Shown piece after piece: positions 25,962-35,036 of a stretch of DNA of 64,000 nucleotides. How positions within the stretch are numbered: position 1 is the first letter of the stretch; the number at the start of each line of letters is the position of its first letter. The notes below the pieces were generated by a model. That model searched no databases. It was not told the DNA's origin and saw only the letters and a list, made by a program, of their open reading frames with translations. The DNA is from Acidobacteriota bacterium (GTDB taxonomy: Bacteria; Acidobacteriota; Thermoanaerobaculia; Gp7-AA8). The translations under genes and the position numbers were made by a program. Where the stretch lies: the NCBI GenBank assembly GCA_021325515.1, contig JAJPHC010000060.1:1-64000 (forward strand), given 5' to 3'.

Positions 25962-27760
25962 TGTGTCTCCGCCGGACGCCACGACAACGTCAGCAACTGC
26001 AGCCCGAGATCGCGAGCATCCCCGCCCTTGTGCAGCGCGGACGGATTCACGACTTCATCGACGTCGATCGTGACCTCGTTGCGCACGCCGTTGCGCGAAG
26101 GGACGACCCAGCGTTTTTCCATCGCCGCATCGGCGGAAAACCGTTCGATCATCACGCCATTGAACATGATGGTAATCACCGGCTTCCTCGGTTCCGAGTC
26201 GAGAGGAACGTTGAACTTCATCGACAGCTCACCGTTTCCTCCAATCGCCGGAACGTACAGCGTCGAGTGCCGCCCCATCCAGCGCCACGCAGACGCCGGA
26301 TCGCCTTCCTGGCCATACCATCCATCGGCGAACGCGACCGACGAGCTCAAGGGGCGGACGAAGACATCGAAGTACCGCTTGCGCGAGATCGACCAGAGGT
26401 GACCCCGAGGCCGTGTGAAATTGAGTCCGTCCTTCGCATTCGTGACGCCTTCGCTGATCAGCCAGCAGTGACTCACATCTCCCAGCGACAGCGGCGAAAA
26501 GTTGTCTACGACTGCCACCTGCCGGTAGTCCTTCAGCAGATACTCCGCCCACGGCCCCATGCTTCCGTGAACGTAGAGCGTCGTCGTTGCGCGATCGAGA
26601 TGCCGGTGAATCCAGCGTTCCGCTTCAATGACCGGCGCGTCGTGAACGCGCACTTCACGCAGCGCAGAAGCAGACCATCGGATGAGACGCGTCACGATGA
26701 GCGCGCAGACGAGGCATTGCAATGCGATCGCGGCAATCGCTGAGCGCCGCTCGACAGCAGCAGCGATCCAGCGCAAACCCTCCGCACAACAGATCATGAG
26801 CAATGCCATCGACGTGGTTGCATAACGCCCGCCGGCCTCCGTGTTCAACATGAACATCGAGAAGAGAACGAAAGGGCCGAAGATCACCAGAGCCTCTCGC
26901 ACTGGCCGGCGGAATCTCAGTAAGCCGGCGAGCGCGATGGCCGCGATGATCCCGGAGATCCTTCCCGCCTCGTACGGATCGAGCAGCATCGCCCAGTATG
27001 TGCGATACCAGACGGGCCGCTCGGGATTCATGTACGAATCGACCTTCATCACATATTCGCCATGCATCTTCACGGCGGTCCGATAAGCATCGAAGCCGGT
27101 CATCAGCGCCGCGCCGAAGAAAAATCCCCCGACCACGAGCACGAGAATCGCCGCACCGAAAATCGGATCGAGCTTCCGCTCTTTCCACCTCGGCCACGAT
27201 GCCGCGAGCCAGGGATAAATGCCGAGGAGGACGTTCTGCGGCCGCATGACGCAGGCCGCGGCCATCAGAACGCAGCCTGCGAAATACGCAGCGCGGCTTC
27301 TCCTCCCACGCAGCAGCAGTGCGATCCCGAACAGCAGCATCGCCAGCGCCGGGATGTCGCTGAACGCCGTTCCGCCGTAGAACCAGATGTTCGGCGCGAA
27401 GCACGTCAGGAGTGCCGCGATCATCGCCGGCACTGCTTCCATCCGCAGCTCGCGGGCGACGAAGTAGACGCCGGGAAAGATCGTCATCGAACAGAGGAGA
27501 TTGATGGCGCGCAGCGCGCGGAAGTCGTCGTGCACGAAGAGGCGGAAGAAACGGCCGAGAACGACGTAGAGCGGGAATCCGGGCGGATGAGGATGATGCG
27601 CCGCGACATTGAAGTCGTGCAGCGACAGGCAGAAGAGCGTCTCATCCCACTCCCAGAGGCTGTGCGCGGCAGCCAGCAGGCGAGTGAGAGCGACAGCGAG
27701 GGCGAGCGTGACGAAGAGGAGTCGGGTCTGGCGAGCGGACAAGCGGCACCATTCTCGCAA
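25958..27760 (-). CDS. GT39/PMT-like polytopic glycosyltransferase
   Basis: A 600-residue paralog of the next gene: SLWEWDETLFCLSLHDFNV followed by AAHHPHPPGFPLYVVLG, a CVMRPQNVLLG motif, about ten membrane helices and a C-terminal soluble domain of about 180 residues. The two proteins share the same plan and their genes overlap by 4 bases, so they arose by tandem duplication and probably act in the same pathway on different sugars or acceptors. No ATG lies near the N-terminus; the coordinates use a TTG at 27760, with another TTG at 27742. It is divergent from the topoisomerase gene with only 14 bases between. Confidence 0.83.
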   Translation of the reverse strand: MREWCRLSARQTRLLFVTLALAVALTRLLAAAHSLWEWDETLFCLSLHDFNVAAHHPHPPGFPLYVVLGRFFRLFVHDDFRALRAINLLCSMTIFPGVYFVARELRMEAVPAMIAALLTCFAPNIWFYGGTAFSDIPALAMLLFGIALLLRGRRSRAAYFAGCVLMAAACVMRPQNVLLGIYPWLAASWPRWKERKLDPIFGAAILVLVVGGFFFGAALMTGFDAYRTAVKMHGEYVMKVDSYMNPERPVWYRTYWAMLLDPYEAGRISGIIAAIALAGLLRFRRPVREALVIFGPFVLFSMFMLNTEAGGRYATTSMALLMICCAEGLRWIAAAVERRSAIAAIALQCLVCALIVTRLIRWSASALREVRVHDAPVIEAERWIHRHLDRATTTLYVHGSMGPWAEYLLKDYRQVAVVDNFSPLSLGDVSHCWLISEGVTNAKDGLNFTRPRGHLWSISRKRYFDVFVRPLSSSVAFADGWYGQEGDPASAWRWMGRHSTLYVPAIGGNGELSMKFNVPLDSEPRKPVITIMFNGVMIERFSADAAMEKRWVVPSRNGVRNEVTIDVDEVVNPSALHKGGDARDLGLQLLTLSWRPAETQ

Positions 27761-27774
27761 AATTGCCCCGCATC

Positions 27775-28824
27775 ATGCCTGCAAAGGGAGTGCGGAGGCG
27801 CTGGTATCTCGACCTGCATGGAATCCGCCGCGAAGGATCGAAAGAAGCCGGCTTCACCTACCGCCATGCGGATGAACGGCCCGTCGAGGACGGCAAAGTT
27901 CTCGCCCGCATTCAGAAGCTTCGCATTCCTCCCGCGTGGAAAGACGTGCGGATCGCACGCGGAGAGAATGCTCCGCTGCAGGCCGTCGGCGTCGACAGCA
28001 AAGGACGGACGCAGTACCTCTACCATCCACGCTTCCGCGCACAACGCGAGGAAGCGAAGTTTCGCCATGTCGTCGAATTCGGCGAGAAGCTGCCGAAGCT
28101 TCGGGCGCGCGTTCGCGCCGATCTGCAGCGCGGCACACTCGACCGCGAGCGCGTGCTCGCGGCGATGATCCGCCTCATCGATCAGGCCTTCTTCCGCATC
28201 GGCAATGACAAGAGCGCCGCGCAGGAATCGACGTACGGTCTGAGCACCGTGCTCGGGCGCCACGTCGAGATCGATGGTGACGTGGTCCGCTTCGATTACA
28301 TCGGCAAATGGAAGAAGCAGAACAAGCGGACGATTCGCGATGCCGAGGTGGCGAAGCTCGCGGCGACGCTCAAGAAGATGAAGGGGGGAGAGCTCTTCAA
28401 ATTCATCAGCAACGGACGCGTGATCGACGTGAAGGACCGCCACGTCAACGACTACATCCAATCGATCATCGGCCCGGATTTCACGGCGAAGGATTTCCGG
28501 ACGTGGGCCGGCACCCTGCTCTGCTCCATCGCGCTCGCGATGCAGGGCGAAGCGGCATCGAAGATGGAGCGGAAGCGGAAGATTCGCAAGGCGATCACAG
28601 CGACCGCGGAACAACTCGGCAACACGCCGGCGGTCTGCCGCAAGTCGTACGTCTGTCCGCGCCTGCTCGACGACTATCTGGAAGGCCGCACGTTCGAATC
28701 GCTGCGCAAGACGCGGCGCGGAAGCCCGGTCGTACGCGTCGGACTTTCAAAAGAAGAGAAAGCGCTGCTGAAGTTTCTGCGCGAAACGATTGCGGACCGC
28801 AGGCGCTCCCCTCGCGCCGCGTAA
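27775..28824 (+). CDS. DNA topoisomerase IB
   Basis: A 349-residue poxvirus/bacterial-type topoisomerase IB, which relaxes supercoils through a 3'-phosphotyrosine. Visible motifs: RIPPAWKDVRIA, QYLYHPRFRAQREEAKF, the RLIDQAFFRIGNDKSA..STYGLSTVLGRH block with the first catalytic Arg, KDFRTWAGTLL, and the active-site tyrosine in CRKSYVCPRLL (Tyr292). The ATG at 27775 gives the usual N-terminus. Type IB enzymes are scattered among bacteria and often horizontally acquired. Confidence 0.93.
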   Translation: MPAKGVRRRWYLDLHGIRREGSKEAGFTYRHADERPVEDGKVLARIQKLRIPPAWKDVRIARGENAPLQAVGVDSKGRTQYLYHPRFRAQREEAKFRHVVEFGEKLPKLRARVRADLQRGTLDRERVLAAMIRLIDQAFFRIGNDKSAAQESTYGLSTVLGRHVEIDGDVVRFDYIGKWKKQNKRTIRDAEVAKLAATLKKMKGGELFKFISNGRVIDVKDRHVNDYIQSIIGPDFTAKDFRTWAGTLLCSIALAMQGEAASKMERKRKIRKAITATAEQLGNTPAVCRKSYVCPRLLDDYLEGRTFESLRKTRRGSPVVRVGLSKEEKALLKFLRETIADRRRSPRAA

Positions 28825-28829
28825 CTCCT

Positions 28830-28875
28830 CCGCCGCAAGGCGGGGCGCGGGCCCGCGCAACCGCGAGCCCGCGAT
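28830..28875. repeat. GC-rich palindromes between convergent genes
   Basis: A hairpin CCGCC-GCAA-GGCGG (28830-28843) is followed by a perfect 14-base palindrome GCGCGGGCCCGCGC (28845-28858) and AACCGCGAGCCCGCG. The last part matches the GCGGGCTCGCGG family at 59.9 and 62.5 kb. It lies between topoisomerase IB and the convergent protease/barrel gene; probable terminator region. Confidence 0.7.
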
Positions 28876-28879
28876 GGAT

Positions 28880-31813
28880 CTAGAACGTCTCGCCGATCCA
28901 GAACTCCGTCTTCGTCTTGCCCACCGTGTGCTTGCCATCGAAGCGGCGTGCAAAGTCCCAGTGCAGTTCCAGGCCGAGGAAGTTGAACGAGAACCCGTAT
29001 CCGAGTGAGGCCTTGCCGTCGACCAGGCGATGGTTCTGCGCGAAGTTGAACGGTTGTCCCTTGAAGTTCGCCGCGCCGATGTCGAAGAAGAGATTTCCGC
29101 GCACCTGCTGGAAGACCATGATCGGCGTGGCCAGCACATCGACCAGCGGGAATCGGTACTCGAAATTCGCAAACGCGGCTCGCGTTCCGATCAGCGAACG
29201 GAAGTCATAGCCGCGCAGCGTGTTCAGTCCGCCGAAGTAGTAGAAGTTCGGCAGATTGCCGGTCGAATAGCCTGCAAAGAGGCGCGCGGCGAGCAGCGAG
29301 CGCGACGTCACCTGCACGTACTTGCGCGCGTCGACCGTGACGTCCTGCGACAGCGTGCCGTGGTTCTTCATGTCGGGCGCATAGGTGAAGGACAGATCGT
29401 AGCGATGTCCCGCGATCGGGCCGAACTGGCGGAAGATCGTCGTGTCGCCGCTGAAGTCGGAGGTGACCAGTGGGAAGTTGTCGCGGCGATTGAAGATCGT
29501 GATACCGACGGTTCCGTCGCTCAGCGGCACCAGCGTCGGATAGTTGATCTCGCGGCTCTCGTATCCGCTGCCGACATCGATGCGGTGATAACGCGTGAAG
29601 GGATAGCTGATCAGGCCGATCGCACCGGTCTCGCGATAGATCTGATGCCGGTCGAGCGTGAACGAATCCTGAGCAGAGGTCGAATAGAACGAGCGGTTGT
29701 CGAAGACACGGACGCCCCAGTTCATCCGGTGCTGCAGGTCGAAATAGAGGAAGTCGAAGTTCGAGAACGACGAAACCGAATCGAGAGACGCGATGAAACG
29801 CCGCCCGCCGAGCATGTCGCTCATGTAGATGACGGAGCGCGACACGATCAACTGATCGGAGCTGATGCCTGCATTGACTTCGACATCATCGACGAACAGC
29901 TTGCGGCTGCGCGCGGACTCGATCTTCTCCGGATCGATCGCCACCTCCACCGGCGGCTGGAACGCCGCCCGCGCCTCGGCCTGCAGCGGCGCGGATGGCA
30001 GCGCAATCTTCTCCGCCGGGTGCAACGGCTTGTCAGTCGGCGTCGAGAAAAGCTGCCAGCGATGTTTGTAGTACGAGGAGAAAACCATCTTCTCCTTGTT
30101 GTTCGTGCCGGTGAAGACCACCGGAGTGAAGCAGCCGCCCACGACATCGGTGTACTGGATGACGTCGCCCGTCTCGAGATTCAGCGAGTAGATGTTGTAG
30201 GCGGCGAAGTTCGTCGGATCGGGAGGCGGCGTATCGCCCTGGCGCTTTGCCTTGTCCTCCGCAGCCTCCAGGATCCTCGATGCCTCTTCGATATTTCTTC
30301 CCGTCTGTTTGTCCGATGAGAAGAAGATGCGTTTCCCGTCCGGAGCGAAGTAGGCGTCGATGTCGTTCCACTGTCCCGTCGTGAGCTGATAGCGCTCCGA
30401 GGGATTCTCCAGATTCAGCTTGAAGAGCTTCGCGTAACCGCCGACGACCGAGGAGTAGACGAGCCACTTGCCATCGCGCGAGAACACGGGAGAGGCGTCG
30501 AAGAACTTGTCGTTCGTCAGATTCGTGACTGCGCCGCTTTCGAGATCGAAGAGGAAGATGTCGGGCTGGTTGCCGAGGAATCCGGAGAACGCGATCTTGC
30601 GGCCGTCGGGTGAATAGGCCGGGTTGAGCTGCTGCTCGACCTTCATCGGAATCGACTTGATCAGCGTGCCGGTCAGCGGATGAATGATGAGCAGGTTGCG
30701 GCCGCGCTCCTTCTTCGCGAACACCGCGATCTGATCGCCATTCGGCGCCCACGCGATGTCGCGCCCCATCACCGGCCCCACCGTGAACGCCTGCACGATC
30801 GGATATTCGTATTTGCTGGTGAATCCCGGCGTCAGGTTCTTCAGCAGTTTCCTCTCCGGGATGTTGAAGACGGCGATGTCGACGTCGTCGTTGTAGTCGG
30901 TGAAGCCGGCCAGAAGATCGCCGGACGGCGAAGGCACGGGCGAGATCTCGTCGCTCGGAATCTCCGGGCGGATCTTGAACGGGTCGCCGTACTCGATCGG
31001 CTCACCCTTGGCGACGAGCGCCGGCAGATACTGCTTGCGCAGCCACGTCCGGAAGTGCGTGTCGAATTCGTCGGGAGCGACATCGAACGCGCGCTTCAAC
31101 GCCTTGTCGACGGAGCTGCCGAGCGTGTTTCGATATTCGTAGATGAAGTCGCGGATCCCCTCCCATCCGTACTTCGCCTGGATGTACTTGAACACCGCAT
31201 GTCCGAATCGATATGCGAAATAGCCCTGCGGATTCTTGGTGATCGCCGGGATGTCGTCGTTGACCACCGCATCGCGAAGCACCATGCGGTCCTTCGAGTC
31301 CTCATCGCTGGCCATGAACGACGCGAGGCCTTCCATCAGCCACGTCGGCGGATTCGCCGTCAGCGTCTTGCCGAGTTTCCCCTGAAAGAGAATTTCGTAC
31401 TCGAAGATGTGCGTCAGCTCGTGCTGGATGACCTGCGCGTTCTTCTCATCCGTGTTGTCGATCGGCACGACCATGCGGTTGCGCGCCGGCTCCGCGAATG
31501 CGCCGACCCCTTCCGGGATGAAGTTGAGATCGACGTTGGTCTGTTCGAACGCCGAGTGCGTCGCGTAGAAGATGAGCGGGATCTTCTTCGAGATCTGGTA
31601 GTTGAACTTGCGCGAGAGATCGTCGTACGCACTCTCGGCGGCATCGGCGACCTTCTGCAGCGACGGCTTCTCTTCGTCGTAGAAGTACACGTCGAAATGC
31701 GTGGAGTGGTAGATGTTCCAGTTGAAGCGGTCGTAAACGATCTTGTTCTGACCAAACGGATAGGCGGGCACAGCCGCGAGGACAATGACAAACAGCGCGA
31801 TGAGACGCTTCAC
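28880..31813 (-). CDS. secreted metallopeptidase / beta-propeller / outer-membrane beta-barrel fusion
   Basis: A 977-residue protein with three parts. After a signal peptide (1 to about 19) comes a gluzincin-type domain with HELTHIFEYE (HExxH at 131-135) and WLMEGLASF (Glu161). Residues about 280-600 carry TolB/PD40-like propeller repeats (SPSGDLLAGFTDY, NPAYSPDGRKIAFSG, PVFSRDGKWLVYSS). The C-terminal about 330 residues look like an Omp85/surface-antigen barrel, with YYFGGLNTLRGYDFRSLIG near the end and a terminal aromatic Phe (WIGETF). It should sit in the outer membrane with protease and propeller in the periplasm or outside. It is the last gene of a three-gene minus-strand group. Confidence 0.85.
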   Translation of the reverse strand: MKRLIALFVIVLAAVPAYPFGQNKIVYDRFNWNIYHSTHFDVYFYDEEKPSLQKVADAAESAYDDLSRKFNYQISKKIPLIFYATHSAFEQTNVDLNFIPEGVGAFAEPARNRMVVPIDNTDEKNAQVIQHELTHIFEYEILFQGKLGKTLTANPPTWLMEGLASFMASDEDSKDRMVLRDAVVNDDIPAITKNPQGYFAYRFGHAVFKYIQAKYGWEGIRDFIYEYRNTLGSSVDKALKRAFDVAPDEFDTHFRTWLRKQYLPALVAKGEPIEYGDPFKIRPEIPSDEISPVPSPSGDLLAGFTDYNDDVDIAVFNIPERKLLKNLTPGFTSKYEYPIVQAFTVGPVMGRDIAWAPNGDQIAVFAKKERGRNLLIIHPLTGTLIKSIPMKVEQQLNPAYSPDGRKIAFSGFLGNQPDIFLFDLESGAVTNLTNDKFFDASPVFSRDGKWLVYSSVVGGYAKLFKLNLENPSERYQLTTGQWNDIDAYFAPDGKRIFFSSDKQTGRNIEEASRILEAAEDKAKRQGDTPPPDPTNFAAYNIYSLNLETGDVIQYTDVVGGCFTPVVFTGTNNKEKMVFSSYYKHRWQLFSTPTDKPLHPAEKIALPSAPLQAEARAAFQPPVEVAIDPEKIESARSRKLFVDDVEVNAGISSDQLIVSRSVIYMSDMLGGRRFIASLDSVSSFSNFDFLYFDLQHRMNWGVRVFDNRSFYSTSAQDSFTLDRHQIYRETGAIGLISYPFTRYHRIDVGSGYESREINYPTLVPLSDGTVGITIFNRRDNFPLVTSDFSGDTTIFRQFGPIAGHRYDLSFTYAPDMKNHGTLSQDVTVDARKYVQVTSRSLLAARLFAGYSTGNLPNFYYFGGLNTLRGYDFRSLIGTRAAFANFEYRFPLVDVLATPIMVFQQVRGNLFFDIGAANFKGQPFNFAQNHRLVDGKASLGYGFSFNFLGLELHWDFARRFDGKHTVGKTKTEFWIGETF

Positions 31814-31832
31814 GATGCCTCCCGATGCAGCT

Positions 31833-32519
31833 CTATTCAGTAAAGACGTAGCGGCTGGCCGACGTTTCCTGCGATACGAAGATCCCGGTCAGTTGCGTCT
31901 CGAGTGACCTGAGGTTCTCGAAGAGGCCGAGGATCTCGTCGTAGTTGCGCTGGTCGAATTCCTTGAAGTCGCGGAAGTTCTCTTCCAGCACTTTCTCACC
32001 CGTATCGCCGTTGAAAACCGCAATGTCGATGTCGAAGACGAAGCCGGTGGTCTCCACGAGTACCTGCCGGTAGTACGTGCGGCCATCGGCGGGCGAGGTG
32101 TACTCCTCGGTGCGATAGCCCGACTTGTCGTTGATATCGAAATCGACGATGCCGGAGACGATGTAGTCCGCCCCGGTCTTTGCGCCGAGGTCCTTCCAGA
32201 AATCGCGATTCACTTCGAGCGACTTCATGTCGGTTCCCGGAAGCTTCGCCGGCGGACAGTCGACGATCTTCAGCTTCGTGGTCTTCGTGAGCTGCTTGCG
32301 GAGGTAGCGCTGAAACTCCGACTGCACGTCGACCTTCGAAGCGCGGTCGTTCTTGCGCTCACCGTTGTTGGCGATGACGAACGGAGCGATGGCGATCTTC
32401 TCGTCGCCCGTGATCTGCAGTTTCGGTTTCACCGGGAGCTTGAGTTTCACTTCGAGCACGCCGGCGACGGCAGCCAGCGGCACGAGTGCGACGAGAAACA
32501 TGGCTGCGACACGTTTCAT
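31833..32519 (-). CDS. secreted hypothetical protein, CsgG/LpoB-like pattern
   Basis: A 228-residue protein with a signal peptide (MKRVAAMFLVALVPLAAVAG) and no lipobox. The text IAIAPFVI, LRKQLTKTTKLKIVD, LGAKTGADYIVSGIVDFDIND and ETTGFVFDIDIAVFNGDTGEKV follows the pattern of periplasmic CsgG/LpoB-type or FlgO-like domains, where a conserved hydrophobic AxYxxxGxV strand recurs. This is a fold-level guess. It lies between the TPR lipoprotein and the protease/barrel gene, 19 bases from the latter, so it is likely to serve the same envelope function. Confidence 0.7.
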   Translation of the reverse strand: MKRVAAMFLVALVPLAAVAGVLEVKLKLPVKPKLQITGDEKIAIAPFVIANNGERKNDRASKVDVQSEFQRYLRKQLTKTTKLKIVDCPPAKLPGTDMKSLEVNRDFWKDLGAKTGADYIVSGIVDFDINDKSGYRTEEYTSPADGRTYYRQVLVETTGFVFDIDIAVFNGDTGEKVLEENFRDFKEFDQRNYDEILGLFENLRSLETQLTGIFVSQETSASRYVFTE

Positions 32520-33059
32520 CTACACACCTCCGTGCGGCGGAACAGGTGGATTCGGAGCTGCCGGTTGCGGAAGACCTGGCGCGGTGGGCGGCGGCGCCAT
32601 CGTATCGGGCGGTGTGTTCGGCGCGGGTGGCTGCGTCGCAGTCGCCGTCGGGGGCGGTGCGGCGGGCGACGCCGGCGCAGTCGAGGACGCAGCCTTCGCA
32701 GGCGTGCGCTTCTTGTTGCGCGACGTGAACTCGACGAAGCGGCTGTAGTTCTTCTGAATGTACTGGTTGCCTTTGTCGAGCTTCAGCGCCTCCAGATACT
32801 CACGCCGCGCCTTCTCGAAATCTCCGTTCGCTTCGTAAGCAACGGCGAGATTGCTGTGCGCCATCGCGTCGTTGGGACTCGTTTCCACGGCGCGCTGGAA
32901 GCGGAACATCGCCTCACGCCAGAGATTCATCTGCGCCATCTTCACGCCGAAGTTCTCCTGGTCGCGCGGCGAGTCGGCCGTGGGTGAGGAATGAGAACAG
33001 GAGCTGAGGAGAACGGCGATCGCGAGGACGGCCGTAGGGAACCGTAAATCCCGCATCAT
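32520..33059 (-). CDS. TPR-containing lipoprotein with proline-rich tail
   Basis: A 179-residue protein with a lipoprotein signal (LAIAVLLSSC, lipidated Cys about residue 21). Two TPR units follow: WREAMFRFQRAVETSPNDAMAH and NLAVAYEANGDFEKARREYLEALKLDKGN. The C-terminal about 60 residues are almost entirely Pro, Ala, Thr and Gly. It resembles small outer-membrane TPR lipoproteins that scaffold envelope complexes. Two adjacent ATG codons can serve as start. The stop abuts the ATG of the next gene (position 32519), so the three minus-strand genes form one operon. Confidence 0.82.
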   Translation of the reverse strand: MMRDLRFPTAVLAIAVLLSSCSHSSPTADSPRDQENFGVKMAQMNLWREAMFRFQRAVETSPNDAMAHSNLAVAYEANGDFEKARREYLEALKLDKGNQYIQKNYSRFVEFTSRNKKRTPAKAASSTAPASPAAPPPTATATQPPAPNTPPDTMAPPPTAPGLPQPAAPNPPVPPHGGV

Positions 33060-33164
33060 GAGTATGTTTCTCCTGGTGAGTGAGCCCGGATTATAATCGC
33101 AATCGTTTGGCGCTCCACTGCGCTTCCCTCCTCGCCTGACGGCACTTCAGCACCCGCACGTCTC

Positions 33165-34241
33165 ATGAACGAGAACCCGCGCGATCTTCTGATCGCATGG
33201 TCATTGCTGCCCTATCTGACACCGAACCGGACACGCCTGCTGCTCGAGAATTTTGGAAATCCGCCCCTCGCTGCCTGCAAAGCCTCTTCCACTGCACTCG
33301 CATCACTCCTAAGCATCAATCAAGTGCAGGCCGGTGAGGTCAGGAATCCGTTACAAGTAAACGGCGAACAGGTCGCAACTCTGCGCGATTCGGTGATCAC
33401 ACTCGCCGATGCCGGCTACCCCGCGCTGCTGCGCGAGATCATCGATCCGCCACTTGCGCTGCATGTGCGCGGTGATCGATCGCTGCTGGCGAAGCCGGCG
33501 ATCGCGATCGTCGGCTCACGGCGCGCGTCGCCCTATGCGATCAACGTCGCGCGCAAGTTGAGCGACGAGCTCTCGCGCGCCGGCCTCCTCGTGATCTCCG
33601 GCATGGCGCGCGGCGTCGATACCGCGGCCCACGAAGCGGCGCTCGATGCCTCGCTGCCCACCGCCGCGGTCCTCGGCACCGGGATCGACATCGCCTATCC
33701 GAAATCGAATCGCGCGCTGCATCGCCGCATCGGCGAGCAGGGATTGCTGATCAGCGAGTTCGCGCCCCGCACGCCGCCGCTCGCTCTCAACTTCCCGATC
33801 CGCAATCGCGTGATCTCCGGCCTCACACTGGGCACGATCATCATCGAGGCCACGGGCCGCAGCGGATCACTGATCACCGCACGGACCGCGGCGGAACAGG
33901 GGCGCGAAGTGTTCGCAGTTCCCGGCTCCATCTTTTCCGCCGGATCCGAAGGAACCCATCGCCTCATTCAATACGGAGCGAAGCTCGTGCACGATGTGAA
34001 CGACGTTCTCGAGGAATTGCCCATCGCACTGCGCGCGGCGATCGAGGAGAAGCCGCCGGAGCCCGGCTCGCCTCTGCGCGAAGTGCTGGCGCTGCTCACT
34101 CGCGACGAAGCCACCGGCGTCGAGGACCTCGCGCACCGCCTCGGCCGCGCTCCGTCGGCGCTCGCCGAGCCACTCCTGCAACTCGAGTTGACGGGCTGGA
34201 TCCGAGCACTGCCCGGTGCGCGATACGTAAGAGCGAGGTGA
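33165..34241 (+). CDS. dprA: DNA processing protein DprA
   Basis: DprA loads RecA on incoming single-stranded DNA during natural transformation. The 358-residue product has an N-terminal SAM-like segment, the Rossmann core VGSRRASPYAINVARKL, ISGMARGVDTAAHEAAL, TAAVLGTGIDIAYP, SEFAPRTPPLALNFPIRNRVISGL, and EATGRSGSLITARTAAEQGREVFAVPGS, then a C-terminal winged-helix (DLAHRLGRAPSALAEPLLQLEL). With type IV pilus genes in the window this fits a transformable organism, although no comE-type genes are seen here. Confidence 0.96.
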   Translation: MNENPRDLLIAWSLLPYLTPNRTRLLLENFGNPPLAACKASSTALASLLSINQVQAGEVRNPLQVNGEQVATLRDSVITLADAGYPALLREIIDPPLALHVRGDRSLLAKPAIAIVGSRRASPYAINVARKLSDELSRAGLLVISGMARGVDTAAHEAALDASLPTAAVLGTGIDIAYPKSNRALHRRIGEQGLLISEFAPRTPPLALNFPIRNRVISGLTLGTIIIEATGRSGSLITARTAAEQGREVFAVPGSIFSAGSEGTHRLIQYGAKLVHDVNDVLEELPIALRAAIEEKPPEPGSPLREVLALLTRDEATGVEDLAHRLGRAPSALAEPLLQLELTGWIRALPGARYVRAR

Positions 34242-34292
34242 GACGAGGCGACAGGCGACAGGCTACGTGCCTGTTGCCTGCTGCCAGTCGTC
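34242..34292. repeat. hairpin of 7-base units between dprA and its convergent neighbour
   Basis: The left arm GACGAGGCGACAGGCGACAG... (34242-34263) pairs with the right arm (34269-34292) around the loop TACGT. Both arms are built from GGCGACA/GGCAACA-type heptamers. It begins directly after the dprA stop and contains the last codons of the minus-strand gene at 34263 (DWQQATGT). Confidence 0.75.
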
Positions 34293-34568
34293 TGGAATGC
34301 TCTGCTTCACTTTCCAGGCGATGAGACCGAGAGGAACGCCGATCTGGATCAGGCGCCGCAGCGGCTTCGGAAAGCCGAAGCCGATCAGGAGGCCGAGCAC
34401 CGCACCGCCGGCGACGATCTGCACCGCATGCTCGGCGACGAATTGCTTCGCATCGTACTGCGTGCGAATTCGCTGATCGAGCTCGTCGATCCGCGTGCTG
34501 ATGCCGTCTCGCGCCCGCGCGATGGCGCGCTCGACATGCTGCTTCTCCCGCTGAATGTCATCCGGCAT
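34263..34568 (-). CDS. small membrane-anchored protein (YqjD/ElaB-like organisation)
   Basis: A 101-residue protein: a charged helical N-terminal part (REKQHVERAIARARDGISTRIDELDQRIR), then a membrane segment with VAGGAVLGLLIGFGFPKPLRRL and a second hydrophobic stretch (IQIGVPLGLIAWKV). This resembles DUF3618/ElaB-type inner-membrane proteins, often next to YqjE/holin-like genes, as here. The start overlaps the upstream stop by one base (TAATG). Function unknown. The C-terminal residues are encoded in repeat DNA. Confidence 0.72.
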   Translation of the reverse strand: MPDDIQREKQHVERAIARARDGISTRIDELDQRIRTQYDAKQFVAEHAVQIVAGGAVLGLLIGFGFPKPLRRLIQIGVPLGLIAWKVKQSIPDDWQQATGT

Positions 34569-34987
34569 TAATGGCTCCTGATCCGTGCGATGTCGGATTT
34601 GATCGACTCGATGTCCGTCTTGATCTGCTGCACCGAATCGTTAGGGACGAATTCGATGGCGGCGAACTTCTTCCTGCCCATGAAGGCCAGGACCGCGGCC
34701 GCGCCGAAGAGCACGATGGTGACGATGAGGCTCGACAGCCACGCCGGCACTCCGAGGGCGACGAGCCCGAGGGTGATCGTCACGAAGAGGAAGGCGAGAC
34801 CGAAGAGTCCGAGAAAGAGAGCACCCGCAAAGAGGGCCGATCCGCCGCCCAGCTTCGTGACGGTATCCTTGACCTCCAGCTTGAGGAGGGCGACCTCACT
34901 CCGGAACAGCGTGGAAAAATCAGCGCTGAGATCCTTGATGATCTGTCCCAGCGAACGGTAGTCTTCATTCATCTGTGCTGCGCTCAT
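34568..34987 (-). CDS. YqjE/phage-holin-like membrane protein (DUF1469 type)
   Basis: A 139-residue protein with a cytosolic helix (SLGQIIKDLSADFSTLFRSEVALLKLEVKD), two membrane helices (LFAGALFLGLFGLAFLFVTI and LIVTIVLFGAAAVLAFMG) and a short coiled tail (VQQIKTDIESIKSDIARIRSH). This is the pattern of the YqjE/actinobacterial holin-X superfamily. Despite the name, no phage genes are near. It is cotranscribed with the gene at 34263 and divergent from queD, whose region starts 49 bases away. Confidence 0.78.
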   Translation of the reverse strand: MSAAQMNEDYRSLGQIIKDLSADFSTLFRSEVALLKLEVKDTVTKLGGGSALFAGALFLGLFGLAFLFVTITLGLVALGVPAWLSSLIVTIVLFGAAAVLAFMGRKKFAAIEFVPNDSVQQIKTDIESIKSDIARIRSH

Positions 34988-35036
34988 GCTGCGTCATTGG
35001 GAGCAAAACAGGTACCTGATGCGTTGTGCGGACCCG

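Noticed and set aside
32580-32700. Pro/Ala/Gly-coding stretch as a DNA repeat element
   Set aside because: It is a codon-level low-complexity linker in the TPR lipoprotein, without a fixed repeat unit.
34263-34987. Prophage holin remnant
   Set aside because: The holin-like protein belongs to the widespread YqjE-type group, and no other phage gene is in the neighbourhood.
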